A DNA stretch of 64,000 bases, from assembly GCF_002994745.2 (NCBI RefSeq), contig NC_037091.1, positions 22,883,789 through 22,947,788 on the forward strand, written 5' to 3'. The position numbers and the translations under genes are program-made. Below the pieces are notes generated by a model. It did not search any database. It saw nothing but the letters and a program-made list of their open reading frames with translations, and was not told the DNA's origin. Shown here one piece after another: positions 1 to 10,693 of the stretch. This DNA is from Rosa chinensis. Its lineage: Eukaryota; Streptophyta; Magnoliopsida; Rosales; Rosaceae. Within the stretch, counting starts at the first letter, position 1. The number at the start of each line of letters is the position of its first letter.

Positions 1-165
1 AGTTTTGGGAGAATCTCCACGTATCAAAAGTCAACCTTTGCGCCACTCCTAAAGTCATATTTTCCGAATAAAAATTCGTCCGAAACACTTCCGCTGCGTC
101 TAATAACCACAAATTAGATTCCGAAAAATCCTCGGAAAATAAATACAAATTTCCGGGGCATCACA
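1..165 (-). mobile_element. Partial 3' LTR of a Tekay-like Ty3/Gypsy element
   Basis: On the minus strand this begins TGTGATGCCCC at 165 and runs off the left window edge. It aligns over its whole length, with scattered differences and one indel, to 7190-7357, the start of the 5' LTR of the same minus-strand element. The LTR start is fixed by the adjoining polypurine tract at 166-180. The differences from the other LTR suggest an old insertion or two related copies. Confidence 0.8.
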
Positions 166-578
166 TTCCACCCCCCTTAAAGAAATTTCGTCCTGAAATT
201 TAAACGTACAAAACCAACAAGTACGAATAAACTCATCCCCAAAAATCCAATTCTTATTCCCCTACAAGAAAAGCACTCATTCCGAAGCCTCCACAGGGTA
301 TTGAACTAGTCAATTATCCCTGATCAAAGTTTCTTTGTAATACATACAGAAAACAATCCAAACACTAACAATGATCGCCACATCTTTTACTTCAACCACA
401 CTAGATCCATCGTAAACTTCATCATCGGCATAGACCAATTAAAATATGCCGCACCACATAAAATCTTGGAGATAAGGCTGACCTAAACATCAAATCTCCA
501 CAACCCAAGGTACAACATGCGTCTAGCTCAACAATCGATATAGGTACCTTACCTAATATCGCAATTCTAATGCATCCT
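166..578 (-). other. 3' internal remnant with polypurine tract
   Basis: Read on the minus strand, the segment ends with a CAGGACGAAATTTC stretch and then a purine run (TTTAAGGGGGGTGGAA, about 166-181) directly before the LTR start. That is the usual plus-strand primer site and 3' pol boundary of Tekay/Del-type Gypsy elements. No integrase or reverse transcriptase reading frame is visible upstream, so pol is deleted or was never present. The segment continues at 2965 after the inserted solo LTR. Confidence 0.65.
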
Positions 579-583
579 ACCAT

Positions 584-2959
584 TGTTATGCCCTGTACCG
601 TAAAGTTTTTACTAGTTACTTTTTACCGTGGTTGACCGAAAAGTGACTTTTCTTTAGTCTGGTAAATTAGGAAATTTCTTTGAGAATGTTGTAGAATACG
701 TAAAATCGAGTTCGTGGACACGTAGTTTGTTTAAATCGGAGTTTCTACGGAAAAGTTATGATCAAAAATAGAAAGTACTATTCACAGCGTGGATTTTTTT
801 TTTAGGTGAGTTTCTAATTGTGGAAAGGAGAAAACAAAAACAGAAAAGGAAGAGAGAGAAATCGGGAAACCCGATTCCAGCCCCCCCCCTCCCCTCCCCT
901 TTTTCCTTCTTCCTTCTTTCTTTTTCTCTTCTTTCTTTTCTTTCTCTTTTCTACAAACCGGAACCCCTTTTTCCGGTGAAACCACCGCCACCGGCCATTA
1001 GAGGATCTTCTCTTCCTCCTCTTGCATCTAAGGTAAGATTTCTGACTTGGGTAGCTTTGGTTTTTGAGATTTGAAGAGGAAATTTCCAGAAATGGGAAAA
1101 ATTGGTTTTTGCTTTGATCTACGGTTTCCGGCGATTTCCGGCCGGATTCTTTGGGGGTTTTGGTTGTTGGGGAAGTGCTGAACGTGTTCTTAACCTTGTT
1201 GCAGCTCATTTTGATCGGTGGAGGAAGATTTGAAGGTGTTTGAGACTGTGAACAGTACCATGAACAGTAACTGTCGAATTCTTGGGTTCTTGTTTGATTT
1301 TTCCAGACATTTCTACTTGAATTTGGTTGTTGTTGCAGGTATAGGAACTGTTAGATTTAATCTATGAATTTTGTGTTAGATTTAAGGTTGTTGGATAGTG
1401 AGTTTCCTTGGAGTTTTGATGTTGGTTGTGGTTCTAAGGGTGTCAAGATTTTAATCTTGGGTTGAGAACTTGTTGTCATATTTTTAGTGTTGAGTTGAGA
1501 TTGTTGAGAGGTTGGAGAAGTAAATTGGGTTTCGAATGTCAAAAGAGAAATTGGAATTTTGGAAGAAAATGTTTTGTTGTAACCTTGTTGGCTAATTGTT
1601 GGTGGAGAAATTGAAGAATGAATTTGGAAATTTTGAAAGGGATAATTTTATAATATGGTGGTTAAGTATAGTTCAGGAGTTGGAATTAAATTGGCCAAGT
1701 TGTTGAGCGATCCTTGTGAAGGTTAAAGGAAATTCTAAAATTGGAGAATTTGATTGTTAGAGGAATTATGGGTAGTGAGTATTATTTTTCCAAAGGATTA
1801 AGCTCTGTCTATTAGATTACTTCCTTATTGAGGTTAACTTTATCCTGTCAATTACTACAGGACGTGCTGAGCCCTCGAGTGAGGAGGATACAGGCAGACA
1901 GCAGGGTTAGCTGCGAGACTCATCTGTGAGTGGACTTTTATTTTATTTAAATAAAGCATGCAGCATGGTATTAAGTTTTTAGTGGAATACTATTTGAGTA
2001 TATGTGATTTTGTGGAAAGAAAAGGATTTAAAAAGAAAGCAGTTGACAAGGAGGCTATCTTTGGCACATGCGTATCTTACCTAGTTGGCAGTCCCTTCTA
2101 GGTAATAGTTTGGTTGGCAGTCCCTTCCAGACTACAGCCCGGTTGGCAGTCCCATCCGATGAGTCACCTGGTTGGCAGTCCCTTCCAGATGACATGAGGT
2201 AGTTAGTTGGCAGTCCCTTCTAACTACCTGCATGTGGCTAGTTGGCAGTCCCATCTACCCACCGCCTCCTATTCCGGGTTGGCAGTCCCTTCCGATGAGT
2301 CATCTGGGTGGCAGTCCCTCCCAGATGGCGTGAGATGATTAGGAAGCAGTCCTTCCTAATCATCAAATGAGTTTTCTTGAAAAAGGATTGAGTTGGAAAT
2401 AGTGTGGAATCTCGCTGCATGTTGGTTTTGTTGAAAAGAGAAATGGGGAAGCATTCCATTTATTGTTTCATATTTTGTTTCAGTTTTGTCCACTCACTCT
2501 AATGGATTTTATATGTTTCCCCCTGGGCCCTTCGCTTTCAATTGCCCAGATTTCATATTGGCCGAGATCGCGTCCAGGAACTGGAGGCTTTGGAATTGGC
2601 GCTTCCGTTTTGTCCATAGGTTATTACTTGACCTACCTTGTTTGATATCGGCTTAGCTATTAGTGTTGCTCTGATAACCCTTTTAAATTTGGAGAATGCT
2701 TTTGTTTGAGTTGATGTTTATCATACTGAGGTTGTGATGGAATTCGTACCTTCTGAATGTAACATATACGCTTGAAATGTAAATATTGTAATGTGTGTTT
2801 GGGTAGAAGTTTAAATTTTAATCATGTCCAGGTTTTGTGATTATTTGGGTAGCCTATTTTAGGGGAGGTTCTGCCGATTTTTCGGTAGGGTTTCACTTAA
2901 AGTGGGCCCCACAGTCTCGTATCCGGGTTTCGGGGTGGAACTTGGGTCGGGTTCTGTCA
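584..2959 (+). mobile_element. Solo LTR (2376 bp) with 5-bp target duplication
   Basis: The sequence starts TGTTATGCCC and ends GGGTTCTGTCA, and is flanked by a perfect direct repeat ACCAT at 579-583 and 2960-2964. That is the expected signature of an LTR retrotransposon insertion reduced by LTR-LTR recombination. It interrupts the internal region of the minus-strand Tekay-like element. Inside are a pyrimidine-rich tract (about 875-960) and the stem-loop array at 2077-2364. No coding region is credible. The length fits Gypsy-type LTRs; the family is not identified. Confidence 0.82.
2077..2364 (+). repeat. Array of nine stem-loops with a constant loop and variable arms
   Basis: Nine copies of a loop sequence close to TTGGCAGTCCCTT occur every 25-45 bp. 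Seven are enclosed by complementary arms that differ between copies: 2077-2084 with 2098-2105 (8 bp perfect), 2106-2113 with 2127-2134 (one G:T), 2163-2171 with 2185-2193 (one mismatch), 2197-2206 with 2220-2229 (10 bp perfect), 2234-2241 with 2255-2262 (one mismatch), 2301-2308 with 2320-2327 (8 bp perfect) and 2334-2343 with 2355-2364 (10 bp perfect). Two copies (near 2143 and 2279) have only weak arms. Arms changing together while the loop stays constant suggests selection on, or copying of, the folded form. Confidence 0.85.
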
Positions 2960-2964
2960 ACCAT

Positions 2965-3488
2965 TCCACTTAAAGGTAACCTAAACATCTCACCTATTTC
3001 AAACACATAACAATGCAACAACAATTCTGCAAAACTACAGCACCATGCACAACTACCTAAGACTCCAGAGTCATGTCCTTACATTATATGGATCACTCAT
3101 CGATAATGTAACCCTTACGTTACAAGAATTGAAAATGAAGCCGTCATTCAAATCAACCAAAGCCTATGCATCAAAGCTCAATAAGTGTCTACCCATCCTG
3201 GGACATAAAATCAATCTAAGGTTTAGCCCCACCTACCCCACACATAAATCATCACCTGTCATTGCAATCAAAATCAAAGTGGTATAGATCCCCTACTACC
3301 ACAACAATGAAGGATGCATCACACTACATGCCACACTCATAGGTCTAACTATAGCCAACAGGCAAAACCTATCACAACACAACACACAGAAAGAAGTATG
3401 CAACTACCACACATCACTATAGCAACCCAAGTAGAAATAGATAAGGTACCTTCTTCCCCGGTATTCTGCTAACCAATAGCAAACACCC
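2965..3488 (-). other. Internal region of Tekay-like element, no coding seen
   Basis: This continues the element interrupted at 579. It lies between the gag remnant and the 3' end. I see no pol domain on either strand, and the only open frames are short and unrecognisable. Confidence 0.5.
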
Positions 3489-3998
3489 TTGCCTACCCCT
3501 GAGGCAGTTGCCTCTGCTGGTTCCCTTTCCAACTACTCCCTCGCTGAAGGCGAAAAGTACTTCTTCCTGAACAGTTCTACAAACTCATCCCAGGTCATGG
3601 TGGACACATCCATAACTCTCTGTGCGCCGCTCCACCAGACGAGCATTGCCTTGGAGCATAAACGCAGCAATCTTTCTCTTCTCAATGTCGTCGCAAACGA
3701 CCATCTCGAAGTAAGTCTTCATGTTCTCGATCCATTGATCTGCCAACATGTGATCCATACCTGCCTGGAATGGAACTCCTCCCAGCCTCGAAATCTCCTT
3801 TGACAACTTCGACAAACGAGTGGGATCTACAACATTCGCAACCTCCACAACAGGTGGAACAGGCAGCTCAACATTCGATGTCTCAACCTCATTCTCAAAT
3901 ATCTCTTCAACAGGGGAGATCCTGCCCCTACCTTGAGCTCTACCAATACCTCTAGGTCTACCTCGACCCCTAGCTCGGCTTTCTTGTGAATCCATCAC
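3489..3998 (-). pseudogene. Ty3/Gypsy gag N-terminal remnant
   Basis: The minus-strand frame starts at 3998 with a basic, Gly/Arg-rich head (MDSQESRARGRGRPRG), then a Pro/Val linker, then the conserved start of the plant retrotransposon gag core (LGGVPFQAGMDHMLADQWI, KMKTYFE-like). A frame change near 3590-3600 shifts the reading into TMTWDEFVELFRKKYFSP, the next part of the same gag domain, and a stop follows near 3538. Gag packages element RNA into particles. Only about 150 of the usual 400 or more residues survive, with no zinc knuckle, protease or pol behind it, so this copy cannot move on its own. The order 5' LTR, primer site, leader, gag is correct on the minus strand. Confidence 0.8.
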
Positions 3999-4374
3999 CT
4001 AAGGATCATAACAACCTATGATTAATACATGTACAACTTCCAACTACAAGTATAAGTCAAACAACATGACTAAATCAACCACCTCACTACGTCAGAAGAT
4101 ACAATCCTATCCCCTATATAAATCTCGAGTTAAAACTAAAGGCTCCCATTCCTCAAAAGTCTTTAACTCATAGAAGTTACCCAAACTCCTACACTTAAGT
4201 TCACAACTTCACTAACAGAGCAAACTAATGCTCTAACGGTTCTTCCTTCTAACCCACAACTAACACTCCTACATACCTGATGATTATATCAATACTGAAG
4301 AGCATCAGATGGGGATCCTCTGCAGACGGGTCATCACTCGAGGAGTACTGATTATCACCAAATATGTACCTTAC

Positions 4375-4386
4375 GCTCTGATACCA
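4375..4386 (-). promoter_or_regulatory. Primer binding site for tRNA-Met
   Basis: The minus strand reads TGGTATCAGAGC three bases after the LTR end, the standard complement to the 3' end of initiator tRNA-Met in plant LTR elements. It fixes the element's orientation and 5' LTR boundary. The leader between it and gag (3999-4374) holds no other feature. Confidence 0.9.
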
Positions 4387-4849
4387 AACTGTCACGCCCC
4401 TGATTTTTAAACATAAAATAAAAATCGATATATAATCCCATAATTATACATGCGTGATTGTTCAGCCATCAATACAAAATACATTGGAAACTTTTTCCCT
4501 TCAAACCAAGTACATATTGATGCCCTAAACCCTCAAAAATTAATATACACTCACTCCAAATAGTTATATATTATATAAGCTTACGAATTAAATTGTCAAC
4601 AACAAAATAAAATGTAAATGCTCCTCAGAGTTTACTACAACGGAAGTCCTTATCAACGGGAAAGTTACAAAAATGGCTTCTGACCGTAAAGCTGCAAAGG
4701 CGCTACCTCAGCTTCAACCCCGATTATCCTAGCCTGCAGGATTAACCCCTGCACCGTTTGAATAGTGTACCGGGTTGTCGCACAACAAACCCGGTAAGCT
4801 TTTGCAAGCCCATATGAGTAACTCAAAACAGTTAACACAACGCACACCA

Positions 4850-5452
4850 GAAATAAGAAAAACAACTCACGCTTTGATTCCTTAAAACACGAAATAAGGG
4901 AGAATAACTCACACTTTAATTTCCTTTCAAATCAGAATAAAAGAAAGCAACTCACACCTTGTTTCCTTTTAAAACGAAACATAGAAAACAACTCACTCCT
5001 TGGTTCCTATCAATTGTACCAAAATCATACCATAGAAAACAACCCACACTTGAATTCTATCAATAAAACATAGAAAGCAACTCACTCCTTGATTTCTATC
5101 AAATGTACCAAAATCGTACCATAGAAAACAACTCACACTTGAATTCTATCAATAAAACATAGAAAGAAACTCACTCCTTGATTTCTATCATATGTACCAA
5201 AATCGTACCATAGAAAACAACTCACACTTGAATTCTATCAATAAAACATAGAAAGCAACTCACTCCTTGATTTCTATCAATTGTACCAAAATCGTACCAT
5301 AGAAAATAACACACACTTGAATTCTATCAATAAAACATAGAAAGCAACTCACTCCTTGATTTCTATCAAATCATTAATAAGGAAAACAACTTGCACCTTG
5401 TCCCCTTAAAAACTGTTAATAAGGAAGCAACTCACACCTTGTTCCCTAAAAA
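4850..5452 (-). repeat. Tandem stem-loop array, partly an 89-bp repeat
   Basis: A loop close to CAACTCACTCCTTG (+ strand) recurs about 14 times, each between arms that pair: ATAGAAA with TTTCTAT, ATAGAA with TTCTAT, AAAAG-AAA with TTTCCTTTT, TAAGGAA with TTCCCT-type arms. Between about 5010 and 5385 two loop types alternate in a regular 89-bp period (the ACCATAG motif is at 5029, 5118, 5207 and 5296). The outer units at 4850-5000 and 5381-5452 are more divergent, with different but still matching arms. The design parallels the array at 2077-2364 although the sequences are unrelated. Confidence 0.78.
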
Positions 5453-7052
5453 CACGTAATGTCATGAGTTATCAATAACCAGTTCCCGTTACCTCATGAA
5501 TCACCTATATGGCAGACAGATTAGAGCTCTAACTGAAACGTAACCACCGGTCCGGCCAAAGATGTGATTACCTGATATTCTGCCCAAGGTCATAGACCTT
5601 TGTTCCTCGGACTTCTCAGTCCTTGGAGCAAAACATTTAAGAAGTCGCACAGGACTCAAAATGTTACACAAATCTCAACGCTTTTCAAAACAATTCAAAA
5701 TCAACATTTCCATAATCATTGTTTTCCAAAAAGCCGAAACACAAAACAATAAAAAGCATCATTTCATGCATATTGTTTTCATACCCAAATCTCAATACTT
5801 TTCTGAAATCTCAACGCTTTTCAAAACAAATCGAATCAACAATTCCACAATCATTTGTTTTCCAAAGCCACAACCCAAAACAATAAAAAGCATCATTTCA
5901 TGCATATTGTTTTCATAAATCCACAAAACCCACAAATACATATATATTTCACGTTAATATATATATACGTAGTCATCCGCTCAGGAATGTCTACTAATAC
6001 CAACTATAGTTTGTAGTTAATAAATAACTCTCAAAACAATAAGGGTATTCCGTTCATTAATGAACCTTGTGAGATTACTCACCTCGAAACTCCTGTTGCG
6101 TCTTCAATACAGAACAAAACAGTCTAACCACCAACTACCTGTCCAAGAATACTTCGTCAAGTACCTAAGGAAAGTACAGCCTTGATTCAATTAATGAAAC
6201 AGAAGGAATAACGTTCAAAACCCTAAATTGAACCAAAATTCCCAAAGTGACGTCAATTGAGGTGAAACCACATCCGAGATCACCCAGTGTCTCTAGAATA
6301 CTTCTACAATCGATATTTCCAAACCACAAGTCGATCGAACGCTCGGATCCTCATGGATCGAATAAATTCACCGATATGAAATGGTAAAAATCATAACAAA
6401 TCCATTCGAACTCCAAAATTTGCATATTATATATCGAAACGCTCGTATCAATGAGTAGATCATATATAATACCAGAAACAGTCCCCTAGATGGCCAGAAC
6501 ACCACCGGAACGCCGCCACAGGCGGTGGTGCACCGCCGGGACCAAAACTCATTATTTCCCAAAACTCCCAACATCAAAAATGTTCATCTAAGCATGCTTG
6601 TGAATTTTCATAACTAGCTCGAAGTCAGAAAACAAGCATAAAGGGTCGAAAACTACCTCACAAGCTTTGAATTTTTGCTCAATCCGAGTTGAACCGATTT
6701 CCACGTAAATCGATCCAAACAAACACCATAGATCGATCCAAAAGGCTCCCATGAACCCAAAGAAGGAAGCTTGAAGCCGTGCCGTCACCAGAACAAGGAT
6801 TTCTAGTCGGGTCGTAAATCCTCAAACTTTGCCTCCTTGCAGCACAGCCGTGAAGGACAATCGCTGCTAGAGGACACCAGAGGGAGGAGCAGACGGCCGT
6901 GACGAGCTAATCTGGAAGATTTCACCACTGGAAAAATCGGGTCGGGTCGGCCGGGTTCGGGTCAGGTCAGACGAAAAACTCAGATAGTGAAGGCGTCGAT
7001 CGAGAGATAATGATAGTTTCCGGAAAATTATGAAAATAATTTCGGAAAATTC

Positions 7053-7061
7053 CTATTTATA
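7053..7061 (-). promoter_or_regulatory. TATA-like box in the Tekay-like LTR
   Basis: The minus strand reads TATAAATAG about 300 bases into the LTR, the expected place for the U3 promoter that starts element transcription toward gag. No experimental support; position and sequence only. Confidence 0.45.
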
Positions 7062-7357
7062 CCAAAATAGAAACTTCTTCCGAAAGTCATAACTTTCCCA
7101 TACGAACTCCGATTGACGCGTTCCACATGTCCCCGAACTCGTATCAACGCTCTCTACAACTTTCTTGAAGGAAGTTTTCAGAGAATCTCAACGTATCAAA
7201 AGTCAACCATTGCGCCACCCCTAAAGTCATATTTTCCGAATTAAAATTCATCCGAAACACTTCCGCTCCATCCACGAGCCACGAAACCGTCCAATAACCA
7301 CAAATCAGATTCCGAAAAATCCTCGGAAAATAAAATATGAATTTCTGGGGTATCACA

Positions 7358-8278
7358 CTCAGGTTGGGATGCTTGGAGAAGATTGGATTCTTGGGGCAGT
7401 ATGGTTGTCGGCACCTAGAGATGATTGGATGCCAAAAGTTGAAGGTGGAGACTGGTCAGATTTAGGTATTTTGGGTCGGGTTTTCTCCGTTGTTGGTGAC
7501 AGAGCTTTAGGTGATATGGGCTGGTCGTGGTGTCCTTCCCATGACGGTCGCAATGTTGATGACTATTGAGACATGTTTTAGCATGCTTCGACAGATTTAG
7601 GAGGATGGAGTGGCGGCTCTCGTCCTAAAGGTGTTGGATGCAGCGACCAAGGTGGCGACAGCTTCCCTAGGGTTTGTGTTGAGTGGCTCTCTTGGGTCTG
7701 GCCTTAGTTGGGGGTGTCTGCTAGGGTTTTTCAAATCTGGGCTTTTTGGTTTCCCTTATAGATCTTGGGTTCTCTGTGGGTTTGGTTGTTTTCGGCTCAC
7801 AGAGTCTCTAAGTTTTTATTTTTCACTTTAGCTTTGGGCCTTCATTCTTTTTCAAAAAAAAAATGATGGGTCTATGCTAAGCATTTAAATTTTTTAGGTC
7901 ACAAAGATCATAATATCTGAGGTTTTTTTTATTCTTGCTTCAGAGGTTACTGATCTTTGTTTGGAATAAAGGTGCTTGAATTGTCTAAAAGGTGGGTGTA
8001 CTGGGGGTATATTGGGTTCTTGTTCTTGTTTGGATTATGAGTCTCAGGGTACTCTGAGAAACGATTCTTTCTGTCGACCCCATATGGGTGTTCGTTTTTG
8101 TACTGCTTGCTGAATCTATATAATGAGTTGACATCTTTTGCCAAAAAAAAAAAAAAACCTGTCCCTAACTTGTATATCCCTATTATGTTCCACCAATTAT
8201 ATTTTGTCATCTATCTTCACATTAACAGAAAATTTACTCTATTAATTTACATAATTTTCAATTAAAATAATAGAGAAA
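7358..8278 (+). other. Intergenic segment with two LINE-like 3' ends
   Basis: Between the two Gypsy elements lies gene-free DNA with two A runs (near 7853-7863 and 8143-8156). The second follows a stretch ending TATATAATGAGTTGACATC, typical of plant LINE 3' ends. The upstream T/G-rich sequence with short open frames has no recognisable domain. I did not find flanking target repeats, so these are probably 5'-truncated, eroded LINE copies. Confidence 0.4.
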
Positions 8279-8776
8279 TGTACCTACATGTGCCAGAACG
8301 AGCATAATTAGCTATAATGAGCCACGCTTATTGTACCGCCAGAGGTACCGACTCCCACCAAGGGGATGACCTGCGAAGGCACGGCCAGGCAGGTTACCGC
8401 TTAAGCCCTGGACCGCCCCCAGATCACCGCTGACGCGCCGCGTCAAGATAGCATCAGAAGCTCCAGACGCTGGGAATCGAAGCATATCAGTCCCACATCG
8501 GAAACAAGAGGAAGATCAACCTCTTCCTCAACTATAAAAGGTTCTCTCCTCTCTCCTCATTAATTACGCAATTACTACTCATTTATTGTTATGCTGCGCA
8601 TATACAGTGACTGACTTAGGCATCGGAGAAGTGAAGACCGCCCAACGCGGTCTCCCTCTGACGCCCTGTCTATCGTGTTGCAGCGAACAGGAATCACCTA
8701 ATCCTAGGAGTAGCGGTCCGCCCACCGAACCCGCGTTAAGCAAGGAATCGGCTACCGCCAGACTTGAGCATTAACA
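8279..8776 (+). repeat. 5' LTR of the Tat element
   Basis: The 498-bp LTR starts TGTACCTACATG and ends GAGCATTAACA. Compared with the 3' LTR it lacks a 10-base duplication around CGCGCCGCCA and differs at about ten positions, all transitions. Confidence 0.93.
8533..8540 (+). promoter_or_regulatory. TATA box of the Tat LTR promoter
   Basis: TATAAAAG lies about 245 bases before the LTR end and is followed by a pyrimidine-rich likely start region. The same box is kept in the 3' LTR at 19679-19686. It is the probable promoter of the gag-pol transcript. Confidence 0.65.
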
Positions 8777-8777
8777 T

Positions 8778-8793
8778 TGGCGCCGTCTGTGGG
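8778..8793 (+). promoter_or_regulatory. Primer binding site of the Tat element
   Basis: TGGCGCCGTCTGTGGG directly follows the LTR after one base. The TGGCGCC start is shared by Tat and Athila elements and pairs with a tRNA 3' end finishing GGCGCCA. I did not determine which tRNA fits the rest. Confidence 0.8.
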
Positions 8794-8829
8794 AAGCCTT
8801 GAACAAGAGGTCATCCCGCCACAATCACC

Positions 8830-10690
8830 ATGACTAATGACAGCGAGGGAAACGCTGAAGAGCAGGCAGATCAATCCGCCATTCCCCAACCCACCAACCC
8901 AGCGGTAAGCGTCAACCCCAGCGTTGTTCACCAACCCGGTCAACCCCGGCGGTGAGACAAACCCAAGTAGCAGCCGCCCGCCAGGCCAAGACCTCGCCTC
9001 CCTATATGAGCTGGCACTGGTGGATCTTCACAAAGCAAACAGGGAGCGTGAACAGGAACGCAAGGAAAAGGCCGAAGCCTAGAGGCAGGTGGCCACGCTT
9101 GTGTCCCGCTTCGATGAGCTAAAGAAAACGCTGGAGGCAACTGCCAACCCGGCACGAAGTGAGCAGTCACGAAGCACCAGGCATAGCCGACCCGTCACGG
9201 GGGCATTGGTACCAGCACCGGTCGTACACATGCAAGTCCCGCTGCACCCACCAGAGCTAGCTGGAATGGGACCACCCCCTGCACCCCAGCTAATGTTGGA
9301 ACAGGAGGCGGAGTCATCACTGCACACCCACCGCTCGAGACCTAGGACGAGAACAGAAGGAAACCCACCCGTTCCCAGGCGAGGATCAGTTCAGGGGAGT
9401 ACCCGGCGAGAACCCGCCGGCGATGCAACCGCTCAGTTGGAACAACGGTTACTCCTGGCGGAATCAGGCACCCCGGCACCAGCTTCAAACCCACTTTTCG
9501 CGGCCAGGCCAGGACCATTTACCATTGCAATTTTGCTGGCCGTCAGACCGGCGTATGCAAAGACCCCTAAAATGTCACATTACAGCGGTAAGACTAATCC
9601 CTTCGTCCATATGGACACCTTCAAGAAAGTCACCAACAACAAGGGATTCGATGACGCCACCCTGTGCCACTTGTTCAGCGAAACGCTGGACAATGAGGCA
9701 ATGAATTGGTTCTTCGAATGCCCGCCGGGATCCATTGACTCATTCCAGGCATTGTCGCACGCTTTCCTTTCCCGGTTCATCCTACTGTCCGCCGGGCACT
9801 ACAACACAAGTCAAATGTTCAACGTCAAGCAGGGTACGGAGGAGACACTGAAGGCGTTTGTCACAAGGTGGCGACCGGCAGCATCTCAGTGCCGTGATCT
9901 TGATTAAACAATGGCTTCGGCGGCTTTTAAGCAGGGACTCCTCAAAGGGCCATTTCTCTATCACCTCAACTACAATCATCCAAATGCGGTATATGACCAC
10001 CTCATGAGTGAGGCGGTCATTCATGCCCAAGCAGAATTCATCACATATGGAGAGACCCCACTGCCACCGGCGGCATTGGCAAAGTCGACACAGCCCTCCT
10101 CCAGTCAGTAGAGGACCGCTAATAAAACCTCCACACCGCCAACCGACAAGAAGAGGGAGTGGCAGCAGGGTCAGCACCAAAACAAGCGGCAAAAGGATCA
10201 GCACTACAAGGGAAACCGCCCATCCCATGGGGACAACCGCAACAAACATACGAAGTCTTCCCAGCGGTATGCAGTATTTACAGTCCTCACGGCTTCGCAT
10301 GAAGAAATATACAATCAGTGCAAGGACCAGATCCCACCGCCGCCCCCGGGAAAATACCCAAAAACAGGAAAGCCAAGGAACACTGGCAGGTGGTGCAAAT
10401 ACCACGAGGACAGCGGTCACAATACCAACAGCTGCAACGCCCTCAAAACGGCCATTGAGACCTTGTACCAGGACGGCAAGCTGGAGCAGTTCAAGGTGCG
10501 CCAACCGCCACCTGTGATCGCCGATATTGAGCCCATGGGCCGCATCAACACAATCGACGGAGGTGCTCCAATCACCAGCATGTCTCACAGAGCTAGAAAG
10601 AGTTACGCATGAGCTAATCACCCAAAGGAAGTCTGCAACATCCGCTACAAAAGATCCGCCAAACTCCCAAGGTCTGGTTGGGAGCCCATT
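8830..10690 (+). pseudogene. Tat-lineage gag, disrupted
   Basis: The likely start is the ATG at 8830 (MTNDSEGNAEEQ), but that frame stops at 8953. The gag body continues in another frame from 9089 to 9907, carrying the retrotransposon gag core (HYSGKTNPFVHMDTFKKV, MNWFFECPPGSIDSFQALS, F-LSRFI). An in-frame TAA at 9905-9907 interrupts it and the same frame continues from 9911 (FKQGLLKGPFLYHL). A zinc-finger motif of the Tat type (CKYHEDSGHNTNSC) lies near 10395-10440 in a further frame. Gag forms the particle and binds RNA. At least two frameshifts and two stops make this copy non-functional. Confidence 0.85.
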
Positions 10691-10693
10691 ACC

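Larger units (their letters stand above)
4390..7357 (-). mobile_element. 5' LTR (2968 bp) of the minus-strand Tekay-like element
   Basis: On the minus strand the LTR runs from TGTGATACCCC (7357) to GGGGCGTGACA (4390), with TG...CA ends and the primer site just behind. Its first 168 bases match the partial LTR at 1-165. It contains a stem-loop array (4850-5452), a duplication of about 55 bp with a 133-bp spacing (5728-5783 and 5861-5917) and a TATA-like box near its 5' side. The outer target repeat would be CTCAG (7358-7362); its partner lies beyond the left window edge. Confidence 0.85.

Noticed and set aside
814..1209. Open frames on both strands in the C/T-rich part of the solo LTR
   Set aside because: Low-complexity Lys/Arg or Phe/Ser/Pro translations of a pyrimidine tract; no domain and wholly inside a non-coding LTR.
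2077..2364. CRISPR-like array
   Set aside because: Regular short repeats at even spacing look similar at first sight, but the spacers are the paired arms of hairpins, the array lies inside a plant LTR, and no cas gene is present.
4375..4386. tRNA gene
   Set aside because: Only the 12 bases complementary to the tRNA 3' end are present; this is a primer site, not a tRNA gene.
9782..10621. 279-codon minus-strand frame opposite Tat gag
   Set aside because: It mirrors the gag coding region, has no domain, and the sense strand carries the gag core and zinc-finger motif.
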